The translations under genes were made by a program, and so were the position numbers. The notes under the pieces are model-generated. The model searched no databases. It saw nothing but the letters and a program-made list of their open reading frames with translations, and was not told where the DNA came from. Shown here one piece after another: positions 51,368 through 62,902 of a stretch of 64,000 nucleotides of DNA. The stretch is from Citrobacter sp. JGM124. Lineage in GTDB: Bacteria > Pseudomonadota > Gammaproteobacteria > Enterobacterales > Enterobacteriaceae. How positions within the stretch are numbered: position 1 is the stretch's first letter; each line of letters starts with the position of its first letter. The stretch is taken from positions 186,001 to 250,000 of the forward strand of contig NZ_JAERJD010000002.1 in NCBI RefSeq assembly GCF_018257795.1. The letters run 5' to 3'.

Positions 51368-51949
51368 ATGTCAGATTACTTGCTGCTTTTTGTGGGCACT
51401 ATTTTGGTCAATAACTTCGTATTGGTGAAGTTCCTTGGCTTGTGTCCCTTCATGGGTGTATCCAAAAAGCTGGAAAGTGCCATAGGTATGGGACTTGCCA
51501 CCACGTTCGTGATGACCATTGGGTCCATTTTTTCATGGATAATTAATGAGCTTATCCTGATACCTCTGGACGTGGGTTATTTACGCACCCTCTCGTTTAT
51601 TCTGGTTATCGCGGTAGTCGTTCAGTTTACTGAGATGGTTATACGTAAAACCAGTCCGGCGCTCTATCGCCTGTTAGGGATCTTCTTACCGCTGATTACT
51701 ACTAACTGTGCCGTTTTGGGGGTCGCATTGCTTAATGTCAACCTTAACCATAACTTCCTGCAATCGGCTCTGTACGGTTTTTCTGCTGCGGTTGGATTTT
51801 CGCTGGTGATGGTCCTGTTTGCCGCTATGCGTGAGCGCCTGGTCGTCGCAGATATTCCCGCCCCATTTAAAGGTAATGCCATTGCCTTAATTACCGCAGG
51901 TCTGATGTCACTGGCCTTTCTCGGCTTCAGCGGATTGGTGAAGTTCTGA
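51368..51949 (+). CDS. rsxA: Electron transport complex subunit RsxA
   Basis: RsxA is a membrane subunit of the Rsx (Rnf-type) complex, which in E. coli keeps SoxR reduced and so switches off the superoxide response. The 193-residue protein has six helices, with the paired Cys-containing segments [17 protein letters not shown] near residue 25 and [14 protein letters not shown] near residue 113, which in Rnf hold a shared membrane iron-sulfur site. It shares one base with rsxB. Confidence 0.97.
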   Translation: MSDYLLLFVGTILVNNFVLVKFLGLCPFMGVSKKLESAIGMGLATTFVMTIGSIFSWIINELILIPLDVGYLRTLSFILVIAVVVQFTEMVIRKTSPALYRLLGIFLPLITTNCAVLGVALLNVNLNHNFLQSALYGFSAAVGFSLVMVLFAAMRERLVVADIPAPFKGNAIALITAGLMSLAFLGFSGLVKF

Positions 51950-52524
51950 TGAGTACCCTGTGGATGGCGATTATCGCCCTGACGTTACTGGCGTTAGTCT
52001 TTGGCCTGATTTTGGGGTATGCCTCGCGTAAATTTGCTGTCACCGAGGACCCCATTGTTGAACGTATTGAAGAATTACTGCCACAGAGTCAGTGCGGGCA
52101 GTGTGGCTATCCTGGCTGCCGTCCTTATGCCGAGGCAGTAGGTAACCAGGGCGCTAAAATCAATCTCTGCGCCCCTGGCGGTGAAGCGGTGATGCACAAA
52201 ATTGCTACCCTGCTCAATGTCGATCCCCTCCCCCTTGACGGTGATAATCAGGCAGAGCCGGAACGTATGCTGGCCATCATTGATGAGGCAAACTGCATAG
52301 GTTGCACCAAATGTATTCAGGCCTGCCCGGTGGATGCCATTATCGGTTCGACCCGGGCCGTGCATACCGTTATCAGTGATTTATGTACCGGGTGTAATCT
52401 CTGTGTTGCCCCTTGTCCAACCCTTTGTATCGAACTGCGCCCTGTAGTTGTGACAACTGAAAGCTGGAAATGGGATTTAAACAGCATCCCAGTACGCAAT
52501 ATCCCGGTAGATAATCATGTTTAG
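51949..52524 (+). CDS. rsxB: Electron transport complex subunit RsxB (Fe-S ferredoxin)
   Basis: RsxB is the multi-cluster ferredoxin subunit. The 191-residue protein has an N-terminal membrane anchor (5-25), a 4Fe-4S domain with [10 protein letters not shown] and later Cys (LCAPGG), and two ferredoxin motifs [12 protein letters not shown] and [12 protein letters not shown]. Its end overlaps rsxC by 8 bases. Confidence 0.97.
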   Translation: MSTLWMAIIALTLLALVFGLILGYASRKFAVTEDPIVERIEELLPQSQCGQCGYPGCRPYAEAVGNQGAKINLCAPGGEAVMHKIATLLNVDPLPLDGDNQAEPERMLAIIDEANCIGCTKCIQACPVDAIIGSTRAVHTVISDLCTGCNLCVAPCPTLCIELRPVVVTTESWKWDLNSIPVRNIPVDNHV

Positions 52525-54493
52525 TTTTTTAAAACGTTTTAATGCAAATCGAATTTGGGATTTTGACGGTGGTATTCACCCCCCTGAAATGAAAACCCAA
52601 TCTAATGGCACGCCTCTGCGTCAGGTTCCGCTGCCACCAACATTGGTAATCCCACTGAAACAGCATATCGGGGATGAAGGTGAACTGTGCGTCAACGTTG
52701 GGGATAAGGTGTTGCGTGGTCAGCCGTTAACACGCGGCTTCGGACGCATGTTACCGATTCATGCTCCGACCTCTGGAACCATTGACAGGATCACACATCA
52801 TATTACAGCGCACCCTTCAGGCCTGACGGAGCCTTGCATCATTCTGCTTGCTGATGGTGAAGATCGCTGGTTTGAGAGAGAGGGCTGGAGTGATTATACC
52901 CAGCGCTCCCGAACCGAGCTGATTGAGCGTATCCATCAGTTTGGCGTCGCCGGCCTGGGTGGCGCGGGATTTCCTACCGCAACAAAACTGCGTGGTGGTG
53001 GTGATAATATTGATACCCTGATTATCAACGCTGCCGAGTGCGAGCCCTATATCACTGCAGATGATCGCCTGATGCAGGATTGTGCCGCACAAATTGTCGA
53101 GGGGATTCGCATCCTGGCGCATATTCTGCAGCCCCAGAAAATCCTGATTGGGATTGAGGATAATAAACCTCAGGCAATCTCAATGATGCGTGCAGTGCTG
53201 GCTGAAAGCCATGATATGCAACTGCGGGTCATTCCGACTAAGTACCCTTCTGGTGGAGCCAAACAGCTGACACAAATTCTGACCGGTAAGCAAGTTCCCC
53301 ATGGGGGACGCTCGTCAGATATCGGTATTTTAATGCAGAATGTTGGCACCGCTTATGCGATTAAGCGAGCGGTTATTGATGGGGAACCGTTAACCGAACG
53401 TGTGGTCACCCTGACAGGTGAAGCCATTTCTCAGCCAGGTAATGTCTGGGCTCGTTTAGGTACGCCGGTGCGTCATTTGCTCAAGTTTGCGCACTTCCGA
53501 ACCAGCGCCGAGCAAAAAGTCATCATGGGAGGGCCATTAATGGGCTTTACCCTGCCGGAGCTTGATGTCCCCGTAGTTAAAATCACGAACTGCTTACTTG
53601 CACCGTCAAGTGAAGAGATAGCCCCGCCCCAAGAAGAACAAGGGTGTATTCGGTGCAGTGCTTGTGCAGATGCGTGCCCTGCTGACCTGTTACCCCAACA
53701 GCTATACTGGTTCAGTAAGGGGAAACAGCATGATAAAGCCACAAGTTATAACCTGTCTGACTGCATCGAATGTGGGGCTTGTGCCTGGGTATGCCCCAGT
53801 AACATTCCCCTGATCCAGTATTTCCGTCAGGAAAAAGCCGAGATACGTGAAATCGAGCTCGAAGCAAAACGGACCCTGGAAGCAAAAGCGCGCTTTGAAG
53901 CCCGTCAGCAACGACTGGATCGCGACAAACGTGCACGCCAGGAAAAACATAAAGCCGCCGCCGCGCAACCCAGTCGTGAGGACAGTGCCGCAATTCAGGC
54001 TGCTCTGGCACGCGTACAAAGCAAAATAAACGGGGACAAACAGTCCACGGTTATCACACCTGGAGCCGTGCCAGACAATAGTGCCGTAATTGCCAGTCGT
54101 GAGGCCCGTAAATCCCTTGCCCGAGCACGCCAGGCCGAGAAAAATCGTGCTGATGATAATTCAGGCGCGAGCATGCCCCGTCAAAACCAGACGTCTGAAT
54201 TAGCTGCTGATATGGACCCACGAAAAGCCGCAGTTGAGGCCGCCATTGCCCGGGCCAAAGCCCGCAAGCAGCAGGCCGACACAGCGGTAACCGAACTCCC
54301 CGCGGAGCCTGTCGCCCCACGAAAAGCGGCAGTTGAGGCCGCCATTGCCCGGGCCAAAGCCCGTAAGCAGCAGGCCGATACGGCGGCAACCGCGCACCCT
54401 GCGGAGCCTGTCGACCCACGGAAAGCGGCGGTTGAGGCCGCCATTGCCCGGGCCCAGGCAAAGAAAGCCGCTCAGATGCCTTCAGAGGAATAA
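52517..54493 (+). CDS. rsxC: Electron transport complex subunit RsxC
   Basis: RsxC is the peripheral NADH-side subunit with FMN and two 4Fe-4S clusters. The 658-residue protein has the GGIHPPEMK start, the nucleotide-binding [16 protein letters not shown] near residue 137, the cluster motifs [12 protein letters not shown] and [12 protein letters not shown] near residues 378 and 417, and then a long charged Ala/Arg/Lys-rich tail. The tail holds 2.7 copies of a 33-residue repeat. E. coli RsxC is longer (740), and the difference lies in this repeat tail. Confidence 0.96.
   Translation: MFSFLKRFNANRIWDFDGGIHPPEMKTQSNGTPLRQVPLPPTLVIPLKQHIGDEGELCVNVGDKVLRGQPLTRGFGRMLPIHAPTSGTIDRITHHITAHPSGLTEPCIILLADGEDRWFEREGWSDYTQRSRTELIERIHQFGVAGLGGAGFPTATKLRGGGDNIDTLIINAAECEPYITADDRLMQDCAAQIVEGIRILAHILQPQKILIGIEDNKPQAISMMRAVLAESHDMQLRVIPTKYPSGGAKQLTQILTGKQVPHGGRSSDIGILMQNVGTAYAIKRAVIDGEPLTERVVTLTGEAISQPGNVWARLGTPVRHLLKFAHFRTSAEQKVIMGGPLMGFTLPELDVPVVKITNCLLAPSSEEIAPPQEEQGCIRCSACADACPADLLPQQLYWFSKGKQHDKATSYNLSDCIECGACAWVCPSNIPLIQYFRQEKAEIREIELEAKRTLEAKARFEARQQRLDRDKRARQEKHKAAAAQPSREDSAAIQAALARVQSKINGDKQSTVITPGAVPDNSAVIASREARKSLARARQAEKNRADDNSGASMPRQNQTSELAADMDPRKAAVEAAIARAKARKQQADTAVTELPAEPVAPRKAAVEAAIARAKARKQQADTAATAHPAEPVDPRKAAVEAAIARAQAKKAAQMPSEE
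54215..54480 (+). repeat. Tandem 99-bp repeats in the rsxC tail
   Basis: Three units begin at 54215, 54314 and 54413 (the last cut to about 68 bases). Each encodes [19 protein letters not shown] followed by a variable stretch ending in PAEPV. The period of 99 bases keeps the frame, so copy-number change would lengthen or shorten the protein without a frameshift. Confidence 0.92.
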
Positions 54494-55546
54494 ATGGTTT
54501 TTAAAATCGCAAGCTCACCTTTTACCCATAATCAGCGCAATACCTCGCGGATTATGATGCTCGTTTGCCTCGCCACGGTACCCGGGATTGTAACCCAATG
54601 GTACTGGTTTGGGGCCGGCACCCTGATTCAGTTATTGCTGGCTGTTGCCACCGCACTCTTTACCGAGGCGTTGGTTATGCAGCTGCGTAAAAAATCCCCC
54701 CGGGCTTATCTGAATGATAACTCTGCGTTGCTGACGGGGTTGCTGCTTGGTATCAGTATTCCACCACTCGCCCCTTGGTGGATGGTTATTCTGGGTACCG
54801 CTTTCGCCATTATCATTGCCAAACAATTATATGGCGGGCTGGGACACAATCCGTTTAACCCGGCAATGATAGGCTATGTGGTGCTGCTTATCGCCTTCCC
54901 GGTACAGATGACCACATGGTTACCCCCGAATGTGCTTGCAGCGTCCACCCCGGACACACTGGATAGCATGAACTTGATCCTCCATGGTGTGACTCAAAGT
55001 GGTCAGACATTGCAGGAATATCGACTGGATATTGATGGTATTAGTCAGGCGACCCCCCTGGATACATTTAAAACGGGTCTGCATTCCGGGCAGTCAGCGG
55101 AGTCTTTACTCCAGATGCCTCTTTTCTCTGGTGCTCTGGCGGGAGTGGGCTGGCAATGGGTAAACCTTGCTTATCTGGCTGGCGGCCTTTTCTTACTCTG
55201 GCGTGGCACTATACGCTGGCATATGCCCGTGGCATTTTTGGCCATGCTGGTGTTCTGTTCTGGTCTCGGCTGGCTGATTGCACCTGATAAATGCCTGCCG
55301 CCACTGACCATGTTATTTTCTGGCGCCACCATGCTCGGTGCTTTCTTTATTTTGACAGACCCGGTTACTGCCTCAACCACGGATCGCGGGCGACTTATTT
55401 TCGGCGGGCTGGTCGGGCTACTGGTCTGGTTAATTCGTACCTGGGGAGGCTATCCAGATGGTGTCGCTTTTGCGGTACTTTTAGGCAATATTACGGTCCC
55501 GCTCATTGACTATTATACCCGTCCCCGCCCTTATGGCCACCGTTAG
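54494..55546 (+). CDS. rsxD: Electron transport complex subunit RsxD
   Basis: RsxD is a membrane subunit with a covalently bound FMN. The 350-residue protein has about nine helices. The flavinylation motif is SGATML (Thr near residue 279 of this product region [17 protein letters not shown]). [14 protein letters not shown] near residue 115 is family-typical. It starts directly after the rsxC stop. Confidence 0.96.
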   Translation: MVFKIASSPFTHNQRNTSRIMMLVCLATVPGIVTQWYWFGAGTLIQLLLAVATALFTEALVMQLRKKSPRAYLNDNSALLTGLLLGISIPPLAPWWMVILGTAFAIIIAKQLYGGLGHNPFNPAMIGYVVLLIAFPVQMTTWLPPNVLAASTPDTLDSMNLILHGVTQSGQTLQEYRLDIDGISQATPLDTFKTGLHSGQSAESLLQMPLFSGALAGVGWQWVNLAYLAGGLFLLWRGTIRWHMPVAFLAMLVFCSGLGWLIAPDKCLPPLTMLFSGATMLGAFFILTDPVTASTTDRGRLIFGGLVGLLVWLIRTWGGYPDGVAFAVLLGNITVPLIDYYTRPRPYGHR

Positions 55547-55554
55547 GAAAGACG

Positions 55555-56181
55555 ATGTTAAAGACAATGCGAAAACATGGTGTCACACTGGCGTTTTTTG
55601 CCGCTCTGTTGACGGGATTAACCGCTCTCGTGAATGAGCTCACTAAGCCCACTATTGCAATACAAACCGCTTTACAGCAACAGCAGTTATTCGATCAGGT
55701 TATCGATCATGATCTCTATGATAATGATATTCAGCATAGCTGTTTACTGGTAAAAGACTCCCCTCTAGGCAAAGGGGAACACAGAATTTATATCGCACGC
55801 AAAGGGCCTACCCCCATCGGGGTTGTGATGGAAACCACCGCGCCAGATGGTTATTCTGGTGCTATACAAATACTTGTGGGCGCCGATTTTGACGGCACAA
55901 TCATTGGCACCCGAGTAACAGAACACCATGAAACACCGGGCTTGGGTGATAAAATTGAACTGCGTCTCAGTGACTGGATCACACATTTTGCCCATAAACA
56001 CATTGAGAATGACCAGGATCCGAACTGGGCAGTACAGAAAGACGGCGGGCAGTTCACCCAGTTTACTGGTGCAACTATCACACCACGCGCGGTGGTCAAT
56101 GCGGTGAAACGCGCCGGGCTGTTTGCCCGGACCTTGCCACCTATGCTTAATCAACTTAGTGCTTGCGGAGAACAGTCATGA
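55555..56181 (+). CDS. rsxG: Electron transport complex subunit RsxG
   Basis: RsxG has one N-terminal membrane helix (residues 8-28) and a periplasmic FMN-binding domain. The 208-residue protein contains the flavinylation motif [11 protein letters not shown] near residue 170, where the Thr carries FMN, and the family stretch [11 protein letters not shown]. An AGGAAAGACG precedes the ATG. It overlaps rsxE (ATGA). Confidence 0.96.
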   Translation: MLKTMRKHGVTLAFFAALLTGLTALVNELTKPTIAIQTALQQQQLFDQVIDHDLYDNDIQHSCLLVKDSPLGKGEHRIYIARKGPTPIGVVMETTAPDGYSGAIQILVGADFDGTIIGTRVTEHHETPGLGDKIELRLSDWITHFAHKHIENDQDPNWAVQKDGGQFTQFTGATITPRAVVNAVKRAGLFARTLPPMLNQLSACGEQS

Positions 56182-56867
56182 ACGAAGCAAAACGTGTTCT
56201 GGGCGACGGCGTCTGGAGGAACAACTCGGCTTTGGTGCAACTACTGGGGCTATGTCCACTGCTGGCCGTAACCTCAACCGCAACGAATGCTCTGGGACTT
56301 GGATTGGCGACAATGCTGGTACTCACCCTGACAAATGCCTCCGTGTCGGCATTTCGTTCTTGGGTACCCGCAGAGATACGTATCCCTATCTACGTGATGA
56401 TCATCGCGTCGGTCGTCAGTGTGGTTCAGATGCTGATCAATGCTTATGCTTTTGGTCTCTACCAGTCATTGGGGATCTTTATCCCGTTGATCGTGACTAA
56501 CTGTATCGTCATTGGCCGGGCAGAAGCCTATGCAGCCAAAGCCAGCATTCCCCTGGCTGCCCTTGATGGCTTTGCCACCGGACTCGGGGCTACCTGTGCA
56601 ATGTTTGTTCTGGGTTCATTACGTGAAATTATTGGTAATGGTACCCTGTTCGATGGCGCTGATGCCCTGCTGGGAGAGTGGGCCAAATCCATCCGTATTG
56701 AAATTTTCCATACCGATACCCCTTTTCTGTTAGCCATGTTACCCCCTGGCGCCTTTATTGGCCTTGGTTTAATGCTGGCAGTAAAATATCTGATTGATGA
56801 GCGGATGAAAGCGCGCAAAGGGAAATCTGCGGAAATCATAATAGATGCCAGTGTGGAAAAGGCCTGA
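56178..56867 (+). CDS. rsxE: Electron transport complex subunit RsxE
   Basis: RsxE is the second RnfA-like membrane subunit. The 229-residue protein has six helices, the Cys segments [11 protein letters not shown] near residue 28 and [17 protein letters not shown] near residue 107, and an amphipathic Lys-rich tail. The start at 56178 overlaps the rsxG stop and has GGAG upstream; five further in-frame codons upstream are not used. It shares its last base with the nth ATG. Confidence 0.96.
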   Translation: MNEAKRVLGDGVWRNNSALVQLLGLCPLLAVTSTATNALGLGLATMLVLTLTNASVSAFRSWVPAEIRIPIYVMIIASVVSVVQMLINAYAFGLYQSLGIFIPLIVTNCIVIGRAEAYAAKASIPLAALDGFATGLGATCAMFVLGSLREIIGNGTLFDGADALLGEWAKSIRIEIFHTDTPFLLAMLPPGAFIGLGLMLAVKYLIDERMKARKGKSAEIIIDASVEKA

Positions 56868-57502
56868 TGAATAGTGCGAAAAGGTTGCTCATTCTGCAGC
56901 GTTTACAGGCGAACGATCCCCATCCAACCACCGAGCTTAAATTCAACTCTGTCTTTGAGCTATTGATTGCGGTGCTGTTATCAGCCCAGGCGACAGATGT
57001 CAGTGTCAATAAGGCTACGGCTAAACTCTATCCCGTGGCAAACACACCAGGGGCGATGCTGGCATTAGGTGTTGACGGGATTAAAGCCTACATCCGAACC
57101 ATTGGCCTGTTTAACAGCAAAGCTGAAAATATCATAAAGACCTGCCGTATCTTGCTGGATCAGCACCAGGGTGAGGTGCCAGAAAACAGGGAGGCACTGG
57201 AAGCACTCCCTGGTGTCGGGCGGAAAACAGCGAATGTGGTCCTTAACACAGCCTTTGGCTGGCCTACCATTGCGGTGGACACTCACATTTTTCGTGTCTG
57301 TAATCGGACGCAATTTGCGCCTGGCAAAAATGTTGAACAAGTCGAGGCCAAACTACTGAAAGTCGTTCCTGCAGCCTTTAAAGTGGACTGTCACCACTGG
57401 TTAATTCTCCATGGTCGATACACCTGTATTGCACGCAAACCTCGCTGTGGCTCATGCCTGATTGAAGACTTGTGTGAATATAAAGAAAAAACCAGTATTT
57501 GA
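56867..57502 (+). CDS. nth: Endonuclease III Nth
   Basis: Nth is the DNA glycosylase/AP lyase that removes oxidised pyrimidines. The 211-residue protein has the helix-hairpin-helix LPGVGRKTANVV with catalytic Lys120, the catalytic Asp138 in VDTHIFRV and the C-terminal cluster C-x6-C-x2-C-x5-C in CIARKPRCGSCLIEDLC. It is coupled to rsxE, the usual arrangement in enterobacteria. Confidence 0.98.
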   Translation: MNSAKRLLILQRLQANDPHPTTELKFNSVFELLIAVLLSAQATDVSVNKATAKLYPVANTPGAMLALGVDGIKAYIRTIGLFNSKAENIIKTCRILLDQHQGEVPENREALEALPGVGRKTANVVLNTAFGWPTIAVDTHIFRVCNRTQFAPGKNVEQVEAKLLKVVPAAFKVDCHHWLILHGRYTCIARKPRCGSCLIEDLCEYKEKTSI

Positions 57503-58152
57503 ATCCTGAGTGCGGATTATAGGCATAATGCCCTGCCGTTTCTCCGGTAACTATTGCGGTTATCATCAGGAGCATTGATTAGGATATTTGACGCGTTCGG
57601 GATTTTTTGGGCCCCATAAAGGGAAAAAGATTAGCCTGCTGAAACGTATGATTTATTAGTGAGTTTTTAGTTAAAAAAATGTAAAAAACAATTATTCACT
57701 CTATTTACCAGAGCATGCCGGAGCCGCTCTCGCCCTATAAATAGCTGGATAATTACCATTAAGGCAGTTCATCACACCAGCCTGGTGACATAATGCAGGG
57801 AATAACACCGCTCGCTCCTTAAAACCACATAATTGCAGAGTATTTGCAGGAAATTGAGAGCGATAGTGAAATTTAACACCTTCATCCTTTTTTAATCATA
57901 GTGTATTATGCTGGTGAAGATTATATGTAACCAAATATGTCAAATCACTTGTCGAATGGGTAAGGATAAGGAACATTACCCGCCGTTTTTTAATTTTTGA
58001 TAATAAAAATTAAATGTCTTGCCTGGAAACATTCCATCTGCCGGTCATGCCAGACTCAGATAATGACTGAATAATGGGTAGCAAGTGGAATGAAGATCAT
58101 GCAAGGCATTATATAAAAACCGTACTAATACGGGATGTGTAAAGAGGTCTAT
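57503..58152. other. 650-base gene-free region upstream of dtpA
   Basis: No coding frame longer than 65 codons is credible. The region is AT-rich from 57640 on and must contain the dtpA promoter; a TATTATGCT run lies near 57905. A small TCACACCAG/CTGGTGA dyad is at 57771-57787. I see no obvious RNA gene or repeat. Confidence 0.5.
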
Positions 58153-59646
58153 GTGTCAACTACAAACAACAAACAACCCAATGAAAGCGTTAGCTTAAAT
58201 GTTTTTAAACAGCCACGCGCCTTCTATCTGATTTTCTCGATCGAACTCTGGGAGCGTTTCGGCTACTACGGCCTGCAAGTTATTCTGACTGTCTACCTGG
58301 TCAAAATGCTGGGGCTGACGGAGGAGCAGTCGGTAACCTTGTATGCCACCTTCAGTGCCCTAATGTTCGGCATGATGTCAATTGGTGGCTGGCTGGGGGA
58401 TAAAATCCTCGGGACTAAACGCGTTATTATGCTGGGCGCCATTGTGCTGGCCTTGGGATATTTAGCCATCGCCACCTCAGGTCATGACAGTGGTATCCTG
58501 TATGTTGGTTTAGCCACCGTTGCCGTCGGTAATGGCCTGTTTAAAGCTAACCCGTCATCGTTACTCTCTACTTGTTATGAAAAGGACGATCCCCGTATCG
58601 ATGGGGCATTTACCATGTATTACATGGCAATTAATATCGGTTCTTTCTTCTCTACACTGGCGACCCCCTGGCTGGCTGCCAAATATGGCTGGAGCGCTGC
58701 ATTCTCATTGAGTGTGGTGGGCATGCTGATAACTATTGTTAACTTTTTATTCTGTCGCAAATGGGTTAAAAATCACGGCTCAAAACCTGATTTTGAACCG
58801 CTTCATGCAGGAAAACTACTGACAACTCTGATCGGTGTTGCAGTATTGATTACCGCTGCGACCTGGTTACTGCATTTCCAGGGGATTGCCCGATTGATGC
58901 TGGCGCTGGTAGCTATAGGGGTTATTTTTATTTTTGCGAAAGAGACTTTCTCGCTGAAAGGAACGGCACGTCGCAAAATGATCGTGGCCTTTATCCTGAT
59001 GCTACAGGCAGTCGTGTTTTTTGTCCTCTATAATCAGATGCCAACCTCACTGAACTTTTTTGCTATTCGCAATGTTGAACACAGCATTTTAGGTTTTGCA
59101 GTCGAGCCGGAGCAATTCCAGGGGCTGAACCCATTCTGGATCGTCGTTGGCAGCCCAATTCTGGCGGCAATCTATAACAAGCTTGGCGACAAAATGCCAA
59201 TGCCACATAAATTTGCCATTGGTATGGTGCTCTGCTCCTTATCGTTCTTAGTGCTGCCCCTGGGGATTAGCTTTGCCAGCGCGGCGGGGATCGTCTCCTC
59301 TAACTGGTTAATCCTGAGCTACGCCATGCAGAGTATTGGCGAGCTGATGATTTCCGGCCTTGGTCTGGCGATGGTTGCCCAGCTGGTACCACAGCGCTTG
59401 ATGGGTTTCATCATGGGTAGCTGGTTCCTGACCTCTGCAAGTGCTGCTATTATTGCCGGAAAGGTGGCGGCCATGATGGCAGTGCCCAGCAATATTAATA
59501 ACCCGCTCCAGTCACTGGAAATATACGGACGCGTGTTCCTGCAAATTGGTATCGTGACGGCAGTTATTGCTCTGCTGATGATATTCACGGCCCCAAGACT
59601 GAACCGTATGATGAACCCGGATGCGAAGGACGTAACAGCATCATAG
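58153..59646 (+). CDS. dtpA: Dipeptide/tripeptide permease DtpA (TppB)
   Basis: DtpA is a proton-coupled POT-family peptide transporter of the inner membrane. The 497-residue protein has about 14 helices and the family signature [15 protein letters not shown] (the ExxERFxYY motif) in helix 1, plus [16 protein letters not shown] and [22 protein letters not shown], quoted in part. The start is a GTG at 58153: GAGG lies 5 bases upstream, and [16 protein letters not shown] aligns with the E. coli N terminus. An ATG six codons upstream has no ribosome site. Confidence 0.94.
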   Translation: MSTTNNKQPNESVSLNVFKQPRAFYLIFSIELWERFGYYGLQVILTVYLVKMLGLTEEQSVTLYATFSALMFGMMSIGGWLGDKILGTKRVIMLGAIVLALGYLAIATSGHDSGILYVGLATVAVGNGLFKANPSSLLSTCYEKDDPRIDGAFTMYYMAINIGSFFSTLATPWLAAKYGWSAAFSLSVVGMLITIVNFLFCRKWVKNHGSKPDFEPLHAGKLLTTLIGVAVLITAATWLLHFQGIARLMLALVAIGVIFIFAKETFSLKGTARRKMIVAFILMLQAVVFFVLYNQMPTSLNFFAIRNVEHSILGFAVEPEQFQGLNPFWIVVGSPILAAIYNKLGDKMPMPHKFAIGMVLCSLSFLVLPLGISFASAAGIVSSNWLILSYAMQSIGELMISGLGLAMVAQLVPQRLMGFIMGSWFLTSASAAIIAGKVAAMMAVPSNINNPLQSLEIYGRVFLQIGIVTAVIALLMIFTAPRLNRMMNPDAKDVTAS

Positions 59647-59662
59647 GTCCATAACCTCATTC

Positions 59663-59730
59663 AGGTCTCCTCTGATGCTAATTTGAGGAGACCTTATTGG
59701 CATAAGCAGGAACCACTTATGCCAATAAGG
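59663..59730. terminator. Two overlapping hairpins after dtpA
   Basis: The first stem is AGGTCTCCTC (59663-59672) with GAGGAGACCT (59685-59694). The second is a perfect 15-bp inverted repeat, CCTTATTGGCATAAG (59692-59706) with its complement at 59716-59730. They share bases 59692-59694, so they compete or stack. Neither has a strong T run. They probably end dtpA. Confidence 0.6.
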
Positions 59731-59800
59731 CTGAATCATTTACCCTGCCGTTATGCCACACTGTTCACTTATCTGTTAGTTCCCCTTTAAGGAGTGACTC

Positions 59801-60403
59801 ATGAAGCTGTATATCAAGCCCGGCGCCTGTTCCCTTTCTCCTCATATCATTCTGCGCGAATCCGGACTGGATTTTTCAACCGTCCAGGTCGACTTAGCCA
59901 CTAAGCGCACAGAGCATAATGAAGATTATCTGGCAATCAATCCGAAAGGCCAGGTACCCGCCCTGCTGCTCGATGATGGGGAATTGCTGACAGAAGGGGC
60001 CGTTATTGTGCAGTTCCTGGCGGATAAAGTGCCTGATCGTCAACTACTGGCGCCTTTGGGCAGTCTGACTCGTTACCACACCCTGGAATGGCTGAACTAT
60101 ATTGCCACCGAATTACATAAAGGCTTCTCTCCCCTGTTCAAGCCAGACACACCTGAAGAGAACAAAACAGCCACCCGTGAGCAGCTGGCGCAGAAGTTTG
60201 CTTATATTGATACCGTGCTGGAGGGTAAGCAGTGGCTGATGGGGCAACGTTTCAGTGTGGCAGATGCTTATCTGTTTACTGTCGCTCGCTGGGCTTATGC
60301 TCTGGGGCTAAATATAGAGCACCTGCCCCATCTGGCAGCCTTTATGGGACGAATGAAAGAACGCCCTGCTGTTGCGGCAGCACTGGCGGCTGAAGCCCAG
60401 TAA
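59801..60403 (+). CDS. gstA: Glutathione S-transferase GstA (beta class)
   Basis: GstA is the bacterial beta-class glutathione transferase used in detoxification. The 200-residue protein has the N-terminal thioredoxin-like domain with Cys10 in [10 protein letters not shown], the glutathione-binding [19 protein letters not shown] (Ser/Thr region near 65) and the all-helical C-terminal domain with LHKGFSPLF (His106 region). A run of AAGGAG precedes the ATG. It converges on pdxY. Confidence 0.95.
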   Translation: MKLYIKPGACSLSPHIILRESGLDFSTVQVDLATKRTEHNEDYLAINPKGQVPALLLDDGELLTEGAVIVQFLADKVPDRQLLAPLGSLTRYHTLEWLNYIATELHKGFSPLFKPDTPEENKTATREQLAQKFAYIDTVLEGKQWLMGQRFSVADAYLFTVARWAYALGLNIEHLPHLAAFMGRMKERPAVAAALAAEAQ

Positions 60404-60424
60404 TATTTAACCTGGTATGACGTT

Positions 60425-60455
60425 CGATGATGGGGAAGCCACTTCCCCATCATCG
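60425..60455. terminator. Bidirectional hairpin between gstA and pdxY
   Basis: CGATGATGGGGAAG (60425-60438) and CTTCCCCATCATCG (60442-60455) form a 14-bp perfect stem with loop CCA, between two convergent genes. The T tract is short (TGTTAA). Confidence 0.75.
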
Positions 60456-60457
60456 TG

Positions 60458-61321
60458 TTAATCAAGGGCTACGGCCGTGAATCTGTGTTCTGGATTAACA
60501 ATATTCTCTTGTGCAGCCACCAGTTGCAGTTCATATTCCCGCATATGCTGGGTTTTCAGCATGATGTCATAAACTGCGGCAGTAACATGCTCAAAGGCTT
60601 CACGCAGGGAGGCTCCTTGCAGGAGTTTCACCAGTAGCAATCCACTGGTCACATCCCCGACACCAACAGGCTGGCGCTCACCAAAATCCACAAGCGGGCG
60701 ATGAATATGCCAGGCCTCATCCGCCGTTACCAGCAACATTTCAAAGTTTTCTGCATGAAATCCCGCTTTCGCCAAATGCTTGACGAGCACAATTTGTGGC
60801 CCTGTCGCAATCAGCTCCCGAGCGGCGACCACCGCATCGGCCACGGAATTCACACTGTGCCCACACAGGATCTCAAGCTCCACCATATTGGGCGCGATAA
60901 TGTCACTGGCGGGCAGTGCGTAGCGAGTATGAAACTCCGCCACCCCAGGCGCTACAATGCAGCCTTTCTCTGGATGCCCCATTACGGGGTCACAAAAATA
61001 GATTGCTGCTGGATTCGCTGCTTTAACCTGACGAACAATAGACAGAATATGCTCACCCTGTTCCGCTGACCCCAGATAACCACTAAGTATTGCGTCACAA
61101 TATTTGAGCTTATCAATATTGGCGATACCTTGCACAATGTCACTTAAATGGCTGGCAGGCATCACGCTTCCCGTCCATTGTCCGTATTGTGTATGGTTCG
61201 AGAATTGTACGGTGTTCAATGGCCAGACATTGGCACCTAAACGACGCATGGGGAATTCAGCCGCACTGTTTCCCGCGTGACCAAAGACCACATGGGATTG
61301 AATGGCAAGGATGTTTTTCAT
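60458..61321 (-). CDS. pdxY: Pyridoxal kinase PdxY
   Basis: PdxY phosphorylates pyridoxal in vitamin B6 salvage. The 287-residue ribokinase-fold enzyme begins [24 protein letters not shown] and has YFCDPVMGH near residue 110 and the catalytic-Asp motif [10 protein letters not shown] near residue 220. It lies downstream of tyrS and pdxH on the same strand, the order found in E. coli, but a terminator separates it from tyrS. Confidence 0.97.
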   Translation of the reverse strand: MKNILAIQSHVVFGHAGNSAAEFPMRRLGANVWPLNTVQFSNHTQYGQWTGSVMPASHLSDIVQGIANIDKLKYCDAILSGYLGSAEQGEHILSIVRQVKAANPAAIYFCDPVMGHPEKGCIVAPGVAEFHTRYALPASDIIAPNMVELEILCGHSVNSVADAVVAARELIATGPQIVLVKHLAKAGFHAENFEMLLVTADEAWHIHRPLVDFGERQPVGVGDVTSGLLLVKLLQGASLREAFEHVTAAVYDIMLKTQHMREYELQLVAAQENIVNPEHRFTAVALD

Positions 61322-61372
61322 TTTTGACTATTTACTCACCAGGTATGCCGGACGGGAACACCGGCCAAAAGT

Positions 61373-61396
61373 AAAAAGCGTAGCTTGCGCTACGCT
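61373..61396 (-). terminator. Terminator of tyrS
   Basis: On the minus strand AGCGTAGC (61396-61389), tetraloop GCAA and GCTACGCT (61384-61377) are followed by TTTTAC. The GCAA loop is a stable GNRA type. It starts 10 bases after the tyrS stop. Confidence 0.88.
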
Positions 61397-61405
61397 CTTA
61401 GTTTA

Positions 61406-62686
61406 TCAGACTGACTTCCAGCAAATCAGACAGTAGTTCTTCTTGCCACGACGCAGAAGCGTGTAACGATTATGCAGAATATCTGACGGGACAAAACGGT
61501 ACTCAGGATCAGACTGCTTTTCGCCATTGATGGTAATCGCATTCTGAGCAATAGATTTGCGTGCCTGGCCCCGGGAAGGTTGCAGCTCTGACTCAACAAG
61601 GGCTTGTTGTAGGTCAACCCCGGAATCGAGTTCAACCATAGGAACGCCATCCTGTGCCAGCTGTTCAAAGTCAGCCTCGCTCAGTTCACTGAGATTGCCA
61701 TTAAACAGGCTGGCAGTAATGCGTTTGGCCGCAGTCAGGCCCACATCACCATGAACCAGGCGTGTCACTTGCTCTGCCAAAACATACTGAGCACGAGGTG
61801 CTGCACCGCTATTTTTGTCCTCTTCTTCCAGTTGGTTTATCTCTTCGAGACTCATAAACGTGAAGAATTTCAGGAAACGGTAGACATCCGCATCGGCGGT
61901 GTTGATCCAGAACTGGTAGAATTTATATGGGCTGGTTTTTTTCGGATCAAGCCAGACGGCGCCACCCTCAGTTTTCCCAAATTTGGTGCCGTCGGATTTA
62001 GTGATCAGAGGAACCGTTAACCCAAAAGCTTGTTGCTGATGTAAACGGCGGGTAAGATCAATCCCTGAAGTGATATTCCCCCACTGGTCCGAACCACCAA
62101 TCTGCAATACCACCCCGTGCAGTTTGTTCAGGCAGGCAAAGTCATAACCTTGTAATAAATTATAGGAAAACTCGGTAAAAGAGATTCCCACATCATCACG
62201 ATTAAGGCGCTGCTTCACCGCTTCTTTATTAATCATCTGATTAACAGAGAAATGCTTGCCGATATCACGCAGGAAAGTCAGTACATTCATGTTGCCAAAC
62301 CAGTCATAGTTATTGGCAGCAATCGCGGAGTTTTCACCACAGTCAAAGCTTAAGAAAGGCTCAACCTGGCGACGAATCTTTTCTACCCACTCTTCAACAG
62401 TGTCTTCAGTATTGAGCTTACGCTCTACGGCTTTAAAGCTAGGATCACCAATAAGCCCGGTTGCCCCACCGACTAATGCGACCGGCTTATGACCTGCTTC
62501 CTGAAAACGTTTCAGGCACAGTAGAGGAACCAGATGGCCCAAGTGCAAGCTATCAGCGGTCGGATCAAAGCCGCAATAGAGTGCGATTGACCCTTGCGCC
62601 AGTCGCTCTGCTAACGCATCCTCATCCGTAACCTGGGCCACCAGGCCCCGCTCTTGCAATTGTTTTATCAAATTGATGCCTGACAT
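61406..62686 (-). CDS. tyrS: Tyrosyl-tRNA synthetase TyrS
   Basis: TyrS charges tRNA-Tyr. The 426-residue class Ic synthetase has the HIGH-type motif [10 protein letters not shown] near residue 47, the KMSKS-type KFGKTEGG near residue 235, and the C-terminal S4 RNA-binding domain ([20 protein letters not shown]). The start at 62686 ([14 protein letters not shown]) has GGAG at the right distance; the frame extends four codons further. Length agrees with E. coli (424). Confidence 0.97.
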   Translation of the reverse strand: MSGINLIKQLQERGLVAQVTDEDALAERLAQGSIALYCGFDPTADSLHLGHLVPLLCLKRFQEAGHKPVALVGGATGLIGDPSFKAVERKLNTEDTVEEWVEKIRRQVEPFLSFDCGENSAIAANNYDWFGNMNVLTFLRDIGKHFSVNQMINKEAVKQRLNRDDVGISFTEFSYNLLQGYDFACLNKLHGVVLQIGGSDQWGNITSGIDLTRRLHQQQAFGLTVPLITKSDGTKFGKTEGGAVWLDPKKTSPYKFYQFWINTADADVYRFLKFFTFMSLEEINQLEEEDKNSGAAPRAQYVLAEQVTRLVHGDVGLTAAKRITASLFNGNLSELSEADFEQLAQDGVPMVELDSGVDLQQALVESELQPSRGQARKSIAQNAITINGEKQSDPEYRFVPSDILHNRYTLLRRGKKNYCLICWKSV

Positions 62687-62902
62687 CAAATTCTCCATCT
62701 CTATACGACTGCACCTTTACCGGTACACGGCTTTTCGCCCACTGGCGAAAGTTTCTTTATTAAGCGCTAAACGCCCCATTCTTCCATGTCACAGCCCTGT
62801 TTATGAGTCTGAACTTACAAAACCTGCAACATCAATTGTCTGGATGCATAGAATAAAGCGCTCGCATCCACAGTACCAGCGCTTAACAAGAAATTCCTGC
62901 GC

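Noticed and set aside
54054-54461. Long minus-strand frames opposite the rsxC tail
   Set aside because: They mirror the GC-rich repeat in rsxC; rsxC itself is unquestionable and in the operon frame.
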